DNA of 19,485 bases, taken from the NCBI GenBank assembly GCA_045636145.1, contig JAZTWV010000046.1, positions 1 to 19,485 of the forward strand, given 5' to 3'. The DNA is from Flemingiibacterium sp045636145. Lineage in GTDB: Bacteria; Bacillota; Clostridia; Oscillospirales; CAG-272. Numbering within the stretch: position 1 is the stretch's first letter; the number at the start of each line of letters is the position of its first letter. Of this stretch, positions 1-6,808 are shown piece after piece. The position numbers were made by a program, and so were the translations under genes. Below the pieces are notes generated by a model that was not told the DNA's origin, did not search any database, and saw nothing but the letters and a program-made list of their open reading frames with translations.

Positions 1-399
1 GCATACTACCGCAATGCCGCGTATGCGCGGCATGACCTGACCTACGGGCACAAGACCGTCAGAGGTAGTCACATACTCCACGCGCTCATCACTGTCATCT
101 GGGCTTCTGGTGCTCTTCACATTACGGGCATAAAGCTGCTCCGCGCAGGTGTCAAGAGTTATCATCACTGCGGCATCGGACACCCCCTTCACTCGCTCGC
201 ATAGCTCCTTCACCTCCGCTTCAAGTGCGGCAGTATCAAGAAACTGTTCCGTTCCCCCCGAAGGTGCCCTCGATGCTCCGTCGTCGCCGCCGTACAGCAT
301 AAGGCATATTCCAAGTAAAAGTGCCGCCACAATAAGCCATATACTTTTCTTTTCACGCATGATATGCCCCATACGGCTAAGTGCACCTGACTCATTCAT
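1..399 (-). CDS. spoIIIAG: SpoIIIAG, stage III sporulation protein AG (partial, C-terminus beyond window)
   Basis: SpoIIIAG is a ring-forming component of the SpoIIIA-SpoIIQ channel that joins mother cell and forespore after engulfment; it sits in the mother-cell membrane with its ring domain in the intermembrane space. The ATG at 399-397 overlaps the end of spoIIIAF by 8 bases. 133 codons are visible before the edge, against about 229 residues in B. subtilis. Reading the strand gives a short cytoplasmic N-terminus (MNESGALSRMGHIMREKK), one TM helix (IWLIVAALLLGICLMLYG, about residues 19-36), a low-complexity linker, then the start of the soluble ring-building domain. The end of the visible part reads PRIRGIAVVC, the family's characteristic segment. 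It is the seventh gene of the operon and is read from upstream. The frame stays open to base 1, so the truncation is the window edge and not a mutation. Confidence 0.9.
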   Translation of the reverse strand, partial: MNESGALSRMGHIMREKKSIWLIVAALLLGICLMLYGGDDGASRAPSGGTEQFLDTAALEAEVKELCERVKGVSDAAVMITLDTCAEQLYARNVKSTRSPDDSDERVEYVTTSDGLVPVGQVMPRIRGIAVVC

Positions 400-817
400 A
401 AAAGCCCACCTCCGATTCCACACCGAAGTTATTTAAAATATACAGTACAATGTCCCCCTCGTACAGCCACGGTCTTTTTCTTGCCCTTACAACAATCCGC
501 TCTCCGTCATATTTTGCCTCGATCTCCCCCTCACCGATTGAAAACTTCTCGCAAAGTGCCTTCTCTATGTGCATGGCAACAATGGAATTGGCACGTGCCA
601 GCGCATCTACGCTGTCGTATGAAAATTCACCGGCATATGCAAGCGACGGCAGACGTTCAATAATATCACCAAGGGGGGCTAGCAGTACCGCCAATATAAC
701 AAGGGATGCCAGATATTTAACATATTTCTTCACTCCGCCGTCCGGCAAAAAACCTTCCACAAGCGAACACGCCGCCGCGGCACTTACAAGTGACAGTATA
801 AATTCCCTTATTTCCAC
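392..817 (-). CDS. spoIIIAF: SpoIIIAF, stage III sporulation protein AF
   Basis: A 141-residue membrane protein of the SpoIIIA complex. The start is a GTG at 817-815 (VEIREFILSLVSAAAACSLV). An AGGGGGGAT ribosome binding site lies just upstream and overlaps the stop codon of spoIIIAE, so the two are probably translationally coupled. An in-frame extension to 889 exists but would lie inside spoIIIAE and is not credible. There are two TM helices near the N-terminus (about residues 5-22 and 33-55), with the KKYVKYL loop between them. A soluble domain follows (SIGEGEIEAKYDGERIVVRA), related to the ring-building fold seen in SpoIIIAG and SpoIIIAH. The operon position between AE and AG supports the assignment. 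Confidence 0.92.
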   Translation of the reverse strand: MEIREFILSLVSAAAACSLVEGFLPDGGVKKYVKYLASLVILAVLLAPLGDIIERLPSLAYAGEFSYDSVDALARANSIVAMHIEKALCEKFSIGEGEIEAKYDGERIVVRARKRPWLYEGDIVLYILNNFGVESEVGFYE

Positions 818-827
818 AGTATCCCCC

Positions 828-1967
828 CTACACAAGTGCAGACGTGGTTTTAGCAAACAGTGCGGCGGCATATACAAACATAAGCGCACAAATTACGCAC
901 ACTGCCGCTAAAAAGCCAAGCAATCCGCACATATCGGAAAGAAGATTACTCTCCCGTTCAAGTCCGATAATATCCGCGGCAGTGCAGGATATATTCACAC
1001 AAAGCCGCATTAAAATTATTTTGATGATAACAGGCAGAGTGAGCACGGCAATAATTATAACGCCAACCCATCCCACGGTTGTCCTGACAAGAGAAAGACT
1101 GCCTGCCACCGCCGAAACCGCGTCACTTGCTATCCCACCCACAACAGGCACCGCTTTAGATGCGGCAAATTTAACGGCACGCATTGACAGGCTGTCCGCA
1201 CGTGAGGCAATTGATGTTTGGAAAGTCATGACCGCAGAGATGACAGCCGATATAAGTCCGAGTATCCATGTAAAAACGCCGCGCACAAGCTTCGATATGC
1301 CGCCAAGCCTAAGTCCTCCGAATCCGGAAGCTATTGAAAGTCCGAAGCTAAGCTGTAACACGGGGAACAAACCTCCGACGGCAAGTGATTCCACAAAGGC
1401 AATACCAAGCATCATGGCGTTTGCCGATACACCGGATGCGCTAAGATTCCCCCCTGCCGTTCCTATGGCTATCATTACGGGTATCATTGCGCCCACAATG
1501 CCGGTGAGCTGTGTAAGATATAACCTTACACCCTCCACAAGCGAGTATATGCTGTTATACAGCATAAGCATCAGGCATATGCAGGACAGAAATTCAAACA
1601 GTACCGTCAACGAATCAGAACGAAGCACCCCTTTCAGAGCAGACAGCGCGGATGCGGCAATTATAAGTCCCATGACCGAAGAAAGTGTGCCTACGCTATC
1701 GGATATAGCAGAAAAAAGCGTGTTTTTTATAAGAGTGAAAAAATATTCAAAGGAAAAGCTCTCGTAAATGTCCTCTGAGGAAAAAATGTCTCCCATGGGA
1801 AGCTTTTTTGCTGTTTCATCCGGAATCGCATCAATAATAGACTCCACATCAAACTCGTCGGTACTGTAAAGCTCAGCCGAAGGTTCATTCTCTCCCGTCG
1901 CTTTGAGCGCAAGAGAAAAACACAAAATAACCGTAATAAAAACACAGAATTTTATCGTATATCTCAT
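828..1967 (-). CDS. spoIIIAE: SpoIIIAE, stage III sporulation protein AE
   Basis: A 379-residue polytopic membrane protein (about 399 in B. subtilis) thought to form part of the transmembrane pore of the mother cell-forespore channel. A cleavable-looking signal peptide comes first (FCVFITVILCFSLALKATG, about residues 7-25). An acidic soluble stretch follows to about residue 70, then several hydrophobic helices to the C-terminus (for example VMGLIIAASALSAL, VGVIIIAVLTLPVIIKIILM, MCGLLGFLAAVCVICALMF). The ATG at 1967-1965 shares ATGA with the stop of spoIIIAD, so translation is coupled. The stop TAG at 830-828 lies inside the ribosome binding site of spoIIIAF. The long open frame on the opposite strand is a shadow of this gene. 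Confidence 0.95.
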   Translation of the reverse strand: MRYTIKFCVFITVILCFSLALKATGENEPSAELYSTDEFDVESIIDAIPDETAKKLPMGDIFSSEDIYESFSFEYFFTLIKNTLFSAISDSVGTLSSVMGLIIAASALSALKGVLRSDSLTVLFEFLSCICLMLMLYNSIYSLVEGVRLYLTQLTGIVGAMIPVMIAIGTAGGNLSASGVSANAMMLGIAFVESLAVGGLFPVLQLSFGLSIASGFGGLRLGGISKLVRGVFTWILGLISAVISAVMTFQTSIASRADSLSMRAVKFAASKAVPVVGGIASDAVSAVAGSLSLVRTTVGWVGVIIIAVLTLPVIIKIILMRLCVNISCTAADIIGLERESNLLSDMCGLLGFLAAVCVICALMFVYAAALFAKTTSALV

Positions 1968-2344
1968 ATTTTAATAAGATGTGCCGCAAGCTCTAACAGT
2001 TCACTGATAAGAGGCAGGCAAAGAAGCAGTATTTCCGCCTTGCCGATAAGCTCCAGCCTTGCACCGAGTGCACCCTCTCCCAAGTCACGGCATATATCCG
2101 AGGCGACCTGCACGCACAGTGTTATTCCCAGTGCTTTTGTAAGCGTTTCAAGATAAGGTCCGAACTCCGTTTTTGACATTATGCCTTTTATGTACTCCAT
2201 CATCGGCAAAAATGTTGTAAGTGCCGCACCGAGTAGTATTACCGATGCCGCAAGGCTGACATAACCGGCAAACTCACTTTTCTCGGCGCGCAGTATCAGT
2301 ATAGCCGCAAGGGCGCACAGCGCTACTCCGCAGTATTTTATCAT
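1964..2344 (-). CDS. spoIIIAD: SpoIIIAD, stage III sporulation protein AD
   Basis: A 126-residue integral membrane protein (133 in B. subtilis). I place the start at the ATG at 2344-2342 (MIKYCGVALCALAAILILRA), one base after the spoIIIAC stop; the frame can be extended four codons to a TTG inside spoIIIAC, which is less likely. It has three to four hydrophobic helices: residues about 4-18, 27-45, a central amphipathic region (YLETLTKALGITLCVQVASD), and a C-terminal helix (ILLLCLPLISELLELAAHLI). It resembles SpoIIIAC in fold, and the pair probably form membrane subunits of the channel. It is in the middle of the operon, and its stop overlaps the spoIIIAE start. Confidence 0.93.
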   Translation of the reverse strand: MIKYCGVALCALAAILILRAEKSEFAGYVSLAASVILLGAALTTFLPMMEYIKGIMSKTEFGPYLETLTKALGITLCVQVASDICRDLGEGALGARLELIGKAEILLLCLPLISELLELAAHLIKI

Positions 2345-2345
2345 A

Positions 2346-2540
2346 TCAGAACCCAAACACCGATCTAATGCTTGAAAACAACACGCCCAGCTTGTCAGTC
2401 AGCATAAGCATTATTATAATAATACCGGAAAGCGACACAAGCACAGCCTGTTCTTCACGTCCGTACTTTGATAAAAGCTGATATGCTATGCTGACCGTTA
2501 ATCCTATTCCGGCTACCTTTAATATTAAGCTTACGTCCAT
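2346..2540 (-). CDS. spoIIIAC: SpoIIIAC, stage III sporulation protein AC
   Basis: A 64-residue small membrane protein (68 in B. subtilis), read from the ATG at 2540-2538 (MDVSLILKVAGIGLTVSIAY). A GGAG ribosome binding site sits at the usual distance. The longer in-frame extension to 2606 would run into spoIIIAB and has no better site. Two TM helices flank a short basic loop (YQLLSKYGREEQAV), the characteristic layout of this family. The product works with SpoIIIAD in the mother-cell membrane. It lies 11 bases downstream of spoIIIAB and its TGA is one base from the spoIIIAD start. Confidence 0.93.
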   Translation of the reverse strand: MDVSLILKVAGIGLTVSIAYQLLSKYGREEQAVLVSLSGIIIIMLMLTDKLGVLFSSIRSVFGF

Positions 2541-2551
2541 ATGTATCTCCA

Positions 2552-3037
2552 CTATATTAAGATTACCGCCAGCATAATTCCAAGTAGAATACCGAATCCG
2601 CGGCACAGTCTTGTTTTGGCGGCAAGCTCATCTTTCGCCTTCCCTGCAATATCGCCTATTTGCCTTTCAAAATATGCGCAGTGACGAGCCTCCTCATTGG
2701 CACTGTGCCGTCCTAGTCCGCTAAAGAATGCTGCAAGCTCCGAAATGTCTGAATCGGAAATACAAAGACTCCTCCTGCATTCTTCAAGTGCCCTCTCGCC
2801 GCCATACTCCCGAAGCACCCCAAGAAAGCCGCACCGTGACAGCACCGCGCTGTCATACTCGGCGTATATTTTTTCAAGGGGCGTGAGGTATCCGTCAATC
2901 TGCCTTGCAATATGCACTATAAGCTCATGAAAAGCTTCAAGCTGTAAGACTCGCTTTTTCCACATACCGGCAGTAATAATTCCACCCATTGAAGACGCCG
3001 TAAGTATCAGTACCGCACCCATTAAACGAACAGTCAT
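2552..3037 (-). CDS. spoIIIAB: SpoIIIAB, stage III sporulation protein AB
   Basis: A 161-residue protein (171 in B. subtilis). An N-terminal TM helix (MGAVLILTASSMGGIITAGM, about residues 6-25) is followed by a mostly helical soluble domain and a second hydrophobic segment at the extreme C-terminus (GFGILLGIMLAVILI). This architecture, and the bitopic helical core, are known for the family, which resembles GspF-type secretion platform proteins. The start ATG at 3037-3035 overlaps the spoIIIAA stop as ATGA. SpoIIIAB is thought to recruit or couple the SpoIIIAA ATPase to the membrane channel. Confidence 0.93.
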   Translation of the reverse strand: MTVRLMGAVLILTASSMGGIITAGMWKKRVLQLEAFHELIVHIARQIDGYLTPLEKIYAEYDSAVLSRCGFLGVLREYGGERALEECRRSLCISDSDISELAAFFSGLGRHSANEEARHCAYFERQIGDIAGKAKDELAAKTRLCRGFGILLGIMLAVILI

Positions 3038-3948
3038 TCACCCTCCAAAGCCTCACAGTGAGGTGTATAATCGCAGGAAAAGCAGGTTGACAGACTGCCG
3101 TTTACATACTCACGCGACAGTCCGGCATACCCCTCAAATATGCGGTTATCGTGGAGCATCCTTATATTAGGTCTTGCCAGCAGCTCATGTATATTCGAAG
3201 CATGAGCGCTTGCTATTATGGGCACGCCTGCACCTGCACAGCTTAGAATCTGCAAGGCTTCCTCCGAGTCTCCAAGCTCATCGCAGATAATTACCTCCGG
3301 TGAAAGTGTGCGTGTCGCTATCTCAATTCCTGCGGCGCGGCTGTAGCCTGTCAGCACATCACATATGGTTTCCGAAAACATTTCCGGAATGTAAAGCTCT
3401 CCGCGTGTATCAATCAGTGCGACTCTTCGGGAAAGGGGACCGCCAAGCCGTGACGCTATCTCACGCAGTGCCGTGGTTTTTCCTACCCCCGGCGGTGAAT
3501 AGATAAGCGTGGATTTTACCCTCTCCGGCTCACAGCATACTCCCATAAGCTGTTCGCAGACCCCACGTATAATATGGGGGATTCGTATGTTTATTGAGGT
3601 TATCTCGCGCACCGCACGTCCGTCTGCCGCAAGAGTTCCGCAGACTCCCACGCGGATTCCCTCCCCCGGCTGTATGTATCCGGCTCTGATGGTATCGCTG
3701 TGGGCATATACCGACCCGTGGCATAATTTTGTTACACATTCGCTAAGCTCAGCCGCAGTGATTTTTATACCTAGTACCGTATTTTTTCCACCGCAGGTAA
3801 TAGATGTAGGACGCCAGGCGCGAAGCCGTATTTCATTTATACTCTCCCCAGATATTATCCCACGCTGTGCAAGCCCGTATAATTCATTAAGCACTCGCCA
3901 CGGCAGACATTTTTCAAGAATCGGTACAAAAAGTGTTTTTTCCGTCAT
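3034..3948 (-). CDS. spoIIIAA: SpoIIIAA, sporulation ATPase
   Basis: A 304-residue cytoplasmic ATPase related to secretion ATPases (GspE/PilB-like), energising the SpoIIIA channel from the mother-cell side. It has a Walker A motif (SPPGVGKTT, residues about 151-159) and a Walker B motif (VIICDELG, about 219-226). A Cys-rich tail (CFSCDYTPHC) is near the C-terminus. I chose the ATG at 3948-3946 (MTEKTLFVPILEKCLPW), which has a GGGGAT site six bases upstream and gives a length close to the 307 residues of B. subtilis. A TTG 14 codons upstream keeps the frame open but has no better site. It is the first gene of the operon, and its stop overlaps the spoIIIAB start. Confidence 0.95.
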   Translation of the reverse strand: MTEKTLFVPILEKCLPWRVLNELYGLAQRGIISGESINEIRLRAWRPTSITCGGKNTVLGIKITAAELSECVTKLCHGSVYAHSDTIRAGYIQPGEGIRVGVCGTLAADGRAVREITSINIRIPHIIRGVCEQLMGVCCEPERVKSTLIYSPPGVGKTTALREIASRLGGPLSRRVALIDTRGELYIPEMFSETICDVLTGYSRAAGIEIATRTLSPEVIICDELGDSEEALQILSCAGAGVPIIASAHASNIHELLARPNIRMLHDNRIFEGYAGLSREYVNGSLSTCFSCDYTPHCEALEGE

Positions 3949-3977
3949 AGCGCATCCCCGTTTTTTTGGTATAGTAA

Positions 3978-4008
3978 TATATACGGACAAGCAAACAAAA
4001 AAATGACA
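3978..4008 (-). promoter_or_regulatory. Possible sigma-E-like promoter of the spoIIIA operon
   Basis: On the minus strand between the terminator of the preceding gene and spoIIIAA there is a GTCATT box, then 16 bases, then CGTATATATT. This loosely matches the sigma-E pattern (GnATA-like -35, CATAnnnT-like -10). In B. subtilis spoIIIA is transcribed by sigma-E, so a sigma-E promoter is expected here. The match is imperfect and the surroundings are AT-rich, so this is mainly placement by expectation. Confidence 0.25.
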
Positions 4009-4010
4009 GA

Positions 4011-4053
4011 ATAAAAAAATTCCCCTACGATATATATATCGCAGGAGAATTTT
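4011..4053 (-). terminator. Rho-independent terminator after the maturase-like gene
   Basis: An inverted repeat centred at 4034/4035 pairs bases 4020-4034 with 4035-4049. On the minus-strand transcript the two non-Watson-Crick positions become G-U pairs; on the plus strand they are C-A mismatches, so the hairpin belongs to minus-strand RNA. An ATTTTTTTAT tract follows. It ends the gene at 4066-4725 and separates it from spoIIIA. Confidence 0.85.
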
Positions 4054-4065
4054 ATAGAATACATA

Positions 4066-4725
4066 TTATTTTTTCGCCGCAGTCTCACACATCATCACAC
4101 ACTCAATACGCTTCTTTTCAAGCTCGCACATGACATTTTGCGCAGAGGAAAGTGAGCACAGTCTGTTTGCCCAACAGTGTACACAGACATCGTCCGAATG
4201 CTCCGTTGGCGGAAGCCTTTTAAATGCGCAGAACGGCTTGCCGTCAACATCTCCCGCGGCGCGCTTTGCCTGCTCACGGGACAGCTTCTCAAGCTCCTTG
4301 TGGAGCGTGTGAAGCTCCTCTGCACAAAATGAAGAAACACCCCCGTCGGCAGGAATTATGCGTATGCAGGTGTCCTTCCCCTCGTCGGCAAGTGCCTTTG
4401 CGATATCAAGCACATGGGGATTATCTCTGGTACAGAGCACCTCACCGACAGCTATAACCGCGCCGCCAAGTTTCTTTTCCTCAGTCTCACCCTCGGCAAA
4501 AAGCTTACCGTCGCGATACAGAGAATAAAGCTCATCGTATGTAGCACTTATAGCGGCACTGTCGAATTTTGCAAGGTCATAGCGCAGTGCTGATGAGCAC
4601 TCCTTAGCCATGGGAAGCTCAATGTAATCAAGCATTTTGTATGCAAGCTCACTAAGCGGCAAAACAAGTCCGCTTACACTGTCGTATGCGATTCGCTGAC
4701 CGTCGAATTTGAATGTGTGTACCAT
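4066..4725 (-). CDS. SCIFF-maturase-like protein without a radical SAM core
   Basis: This 219-residue protein looks like the two ends of a SCIFF peptide maturase (ScfB, about 450-470 residues) with the catalytic middle missing. Residues 1 to about 80 (MVHTFKFDGQRIAYDSVSG, ending ELYSLYRDGKLFAEGE) resemble the ScfB N-terminal peptide-recognition region. Residues about 165-213 resemble its SPASM-type tail: CVHCWANRLC at 181-190, then CELEKKRIECVMM from Cys200. Cysteines sit at 166, 181, 184, 190, 200, 209 and 213. The CxxxCxxC radical SAM motif is absent; residues 85-160 are a short helical linker. The frame is intact, with an AAGGA site upstream of the ATG at 4725 and a proper terminator, so it is unlikely to be mere decay. 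Its neighbours yajC and the TIGR04086-like gene are the known surroundings of SCIFF loci. The family link comes from remembered family sequences, not a search; function unknown. Confidence 0.6.
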   Translation of the reverse strand: MVHTFKFDGQRIAYDSVSGLVLPLSELAYKMLDYIELPMAKECSSALRYDLAKFDSAAISATYDELYSLYRDGKLFAEGETEEKKLGGAVIAVGEVLCTRDNPHVLDIAKALADEGKDTCIRIIPADGGVSSFCAEELHTLHKELEKLSREQAKRAAGDVDGKPFCAFKRLPPTEHSDDVCVHCWANRLCSLSSAQNVMCELEKKRIECVMMCETAAKK

Positions 4726-4744
4726 TTTCCGTTCCTTTCATTTA

Positions 4745-4781
4745 TCAAAAAGAACACGCCTCCCGCCGTCGGACGGGAGAC
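4745..4781 (-). terminator. Terminator or attenuator between the TIGR04086-like gene and the maturase-like gene
   Basis: On the minus strand, GTCTCCCGTC pairs with GGCGGGAGGC (arms at 4772-4781 and 4758-4767) around a CGAC loop. All ten pairs form when G-U is allowed, and TTCTTTTT follows. The G-U pairs occur only in minus-strand RNA. The element fills most of the 62-base gap, so the downstream gene either has its own weak promoter or depends on read-through. Confidence 0.8.
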
Positions 4782-4787
4782 ACAGTT

Positions 4788-5261
4788 TTAAAGTCGTCCG
4801 AGCTGTTTTCGAACAATATCCGTGGGATTATTTTTTGAAGCACCTATCTTTCGCTTCTTGCCGCGTCCCATAAGACCGCCGAGCATTGACACCGCAATAC
4901 ATCCTGCGTACATAAGTGCCATAATAAGCGGTGATACTGCATTTTCGGCAGCAGCACGGAAAAAGAGGGAGATAAGCCACAAAATAAGTACATATCCGAC
5001 TCCGCCAACAAGCGCGGCAAGTAAGCTCCGACCCGAATCAAGTTTTACGGAAACGATACCCGTGAGAGCAGCCCCCCAAAACAGTGCCGCGTATCCGAAT
5101 ACGCCCACAAGCTTATCGGGATCAGTCATAGCAAGTGCCGCCGCAGAAAAGATGAGCGCAAGCAGTACAGCCGCAAATGTACCTATGAGCGATGCACGAA
5201 GTGCCGCCCACAAAAATTCTGTCCCACCGCGGGACTCGTCCCTTGCAGTATTGCTTTTCAA
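4788..5261 (-). CDS. TIGR04086-like four-TM membrane protein
   Basis: A 157-residue hydrophobic protein with four predicted TM helices: LRASLIGTFAAVLLALIFSA, then VFGYAALFWGAALTGIVSV, LLAALVGGVGYVLILWLISL and PLIMALMYAGCIAVSMLGGL. A basic C-terminal tail follows (RGKKRKIGASKN). The start is a TTG at 5261-5259, chosen because a full AAGGAGG site lies seven bases upstream and no in-frame ATG fits. The family is uncharacterised; in Clostridia it is typically found beside yajC and the SCIFF/ScfB genes, which is the position here. It follows yajC on the same strand and is probably cotranscribed from the yajC promoter. The family assignment rests on topology, size and context. Confidence 0.7.
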   Translation of the reverse strand: MKSNTARDESRGGTEFLWAALRASLIGTFAAVLLALIFSAAALAMTDPDKLVGVFGYAALFWGAALTGIVSVKLDSGRSLLAALVGGVGYVLILWLISLFFRAAAENAVSPLIMALMYAGCIAVSMLGGLMGRGKKRKIGASKNNPTDIVRKQLGRL

Positions 5262-5325
5262 TCCGATTCCTCCTTAGCATACAGAAATTATCAGTAATCT
5301 ATATGCTAAAGAAGCAGGGATTATG

Positions 5326-5658
5326 TCAGCAATCCTCCGCCTTTACGTCAACATTCTTGACAGCGTTCTTGAGAATACGGATCTTTGTACCGTCACGTCC
5401 TGTTTCGATCATGACAGTTTCCTCCTTGATGCTTACGATCTTGCCGATAATACCGCCGATGGTGGTAATTTCATCGCCAACCTGTAAGCCGTTACGCATA
5501 GCGTTGGTTTCGCGCTCCTGCTTCTTCTGGGGTCTGTACATAAAGAAGTAGAAAACAGCCACCATAACAACCAGCATAAGTATGGTCATAAGACTCTGAC
5601 CTCCTGCTGCAGCCGCAGTTGCTGCACCTGCCTCAGCACTGAGAAACAAATTAAGCAT
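5326..5658 (-). CDS. yajC: YajC, preprotein translocase accessory subunit
   Basis: A 110-residue protein that associates with SecDF and the SecYEG translocon. The ATG at 5658-5656 (MLNLFLSAEAG) follows a TGGAGG site at six bases; the upstream TTG is not needed. One TM helix (LMTILMLVVMVAVFYFFMY) is followed by the family hallmark YRPQKKQ. A small beta-barrel domain comes next (GLQVGDEITTIGGIIGKIVS). The length is typical. A clear promoter lies upstream. secD and secF, often nearby, are not in the window. Confidence 0.95.
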   Translation of the reverse strand: MLNLFLSAEAGAATAAAAGGQSLMTILMLVVMVAVFYFFMYRPQKKQERETNAMRNGLQVGDEITTIGGIIGKIVSIKEETVMIETGRDGTKIRILKNAVKNVDVKAEDC

Positions 5659-5706
5659 AATAGCCTCCAAATGAAATTATATAGTTAAGATATTAAATCT
5701 TCTAAT

Positions 5707-5735
5707 ATTATAGCGCATCTGCGTTTGGATTTCAA
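5707..5735 (-). promoter_or_regulatory. Sigma-A promoter of yajC
   Basis: On the minus strand, TTGAAA (5735-5730) and TATAAT (5712-5707) are separated by exactly 17 bases, about 50 bases upstream of the yajC start codon. It drives yajC and probably the TIGR04086-like gene. Confidence 0.8.
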
Positions 5736-5765
5736 GAGTAAATTGTAAATTCGGGGATTTTTATT

Positions 5766-6629
5766 TTAATTTTCCCCGTCGCCGCCGATGGCAGTAGCCT
5801 TGTCCGCCTTAGGCTCGGTAAATTCGATCTTTCCGGGAGCGGAAAACTGAATATACGCAAAAAGTCCCACCGATACAACAGCCGAAAGGATAATGAGCAC
5901 GGGCGAGAGACTCTCAAAGTACCCAAGAACAAATCCGCACAGATTGAAACCGAAATGGAACAGTATGGCGGCGGTAAGCGAACGGTATTTTTCGTATATC
6001 CACGCAATCAGCATACCAAGCAGTGCCGCATATATCACCCATATCACCGCACCGTGAATAAGCCCGAATATCCATGAGGATATGAGCATGGCGGCAAACA
6101 TAGGCATTCCGCGCTTAAGACGTCCGTAAAACAGTCCGCGAAGCACGATCTCCTCAACGATAGGCGCGGCAATGACCGTGCTGAGAACAGATATCCATGC
6201 CGCCGTCCCCGGAATTGTCGATGCCATAGAATTATATTGGTCCCACCAAGCCTCGGGAAACGGCACAGATGAAATTACAACCATAACAAATATATTCATC
6301 GCCGCGCCGAAAAGTATGCAAATGCCGCAGATAGCAGGACTCAGCTTCGTTAAGCTAACTTCATCGCGAAGCTTTCTTTTTCGCATACGGAACAGCACCG
6401 CAAAGGTTATAAGAGCCAGCACGTTTGAAAGAAGCGTCATATGCACGGCATATTTAAGCGAAAAATCAATGAGCATTGTCTGAATGTCCGCAGAAGCACC
6501 GTATACAGCCAAAACATATGCTTCATACGCAAGTCCGACCCAAAAGCCCACAACAAACTGCCATGCAAAATATATTCCGAAATACAGAAGAGCCGAGCCG
6601 ATAGCCCCCGCCGCTTTTTTGAGTGTCAC
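5766..6629 (-). CDS. CPBP-family intramembrane metalloprotease
   Basis: A polytopic membrane protein of the CAAX-protease/bacteriocin-processing (CPBP, Abi) family, glutamate-dependent intramembrane proteases. All three motifs are visible. The EExxxR motif is in EEIVLRGLFYGRL (Glu159, Glu160, Arg164). FGLIH ends at His192. HFGFN follows (His225, Asn229). About eight hydrophobic segments are present. I place the start at GTG 6629-6627 (VTLKKAAGAIGS, 287 residues), because a GGAG site lies at a normal distance from it. The TTG five codons upstream is part of that same site region. The C-terminal tail (EFTEPKADKATAIGGDGEN) is hydrophilic. It is a single gene with its own promoter, and I see no convincing terminator before the yajC promoter. 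The substrate is unknown. Confidence 0.88.
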   Translation of the reverse strand: MTLKKAAGAIGSALLYFGIYFAWQFVVGFWVGLAYEAYVLAVYGASADIQTMLIDFSLKYAVHMTLLSNVLALITFAVLFRMRKRKLRDEVSLTKLSPAICGICILFGAAMNIFVMVVISSVPFPEAWWDQYNSMASTIPGTAAWISVLSTVIAAPIVEEIVLRGLFYGRLKRGMPMFAAMLISSWIFGLIHGAVIWVIYAALLGMLIAWIYEKYRSLTAAILFHFGFNLCGFVLGYFESLSPVLIILSAVVSVGLFAYIQFSAPGKIEFTEPKADKATAIGGDGEN

Positions 6630-6670
6630 AAGCAGAATCTCCAATCAGTAATAAAGATACTTATAAGAAG

Positions 6671-6699
6671 ATTATATACCACAAACAGGAAAAAGTAAA
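6671..6699 (-). promoter_or_regulatory. Sigma-A promoter of the CPBP protease gene
   Basis: On the minus strand, TTTACT (6699-6694) and TATAAT (6676-6671) are 17 bases apart, about 40 bases upstream of the chosen GTG start. An 11-base perfect palindrome, CACAATTTGTG (6702-6712), lies just upstream of the -35 box and could be an operator. Confidence 0.7.
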
Positions 6700-6747
6700 C
6701 CCACAATTTGTGAATTATCCTGTGCGATGAAAATTTACAATAATATC

Positions 6748-6777
6748 TTGTACTTTGTCCTCGCTTTATGGTATAAT
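6748..6777 (+). promoter_or_regulatory. Sigma-A promoter of the methyltransferase-ydcF pair
   Basis: TTGTAC (6748-6753) and TATAAT (6772-6777), with an 18-base spacer, lie 31 bases upstream of the ATG at 6809. It diverges from the CPBP promoter. Confidence 0.75.
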
Positions 6778-6808
6778 TAAGGTAATCTATCAACAAGAGG
6801 TCAAATAA

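Noticed and set aside
844..1767. 307-codon open frame on the plus strand
   Set aside because: It lies opposite spoIIIAE, has no ribosome binding site, and its Ser/Pro/Thr/Ile-rich product is typical of an antisense shadow.
4726..4787. Possible SCIFF precursor peptide in the gap before the maturase-like gene
   Set aside because: The gap is 62 bases and holds a hairpin; no Cys-rich reading frame of the needed length fits.
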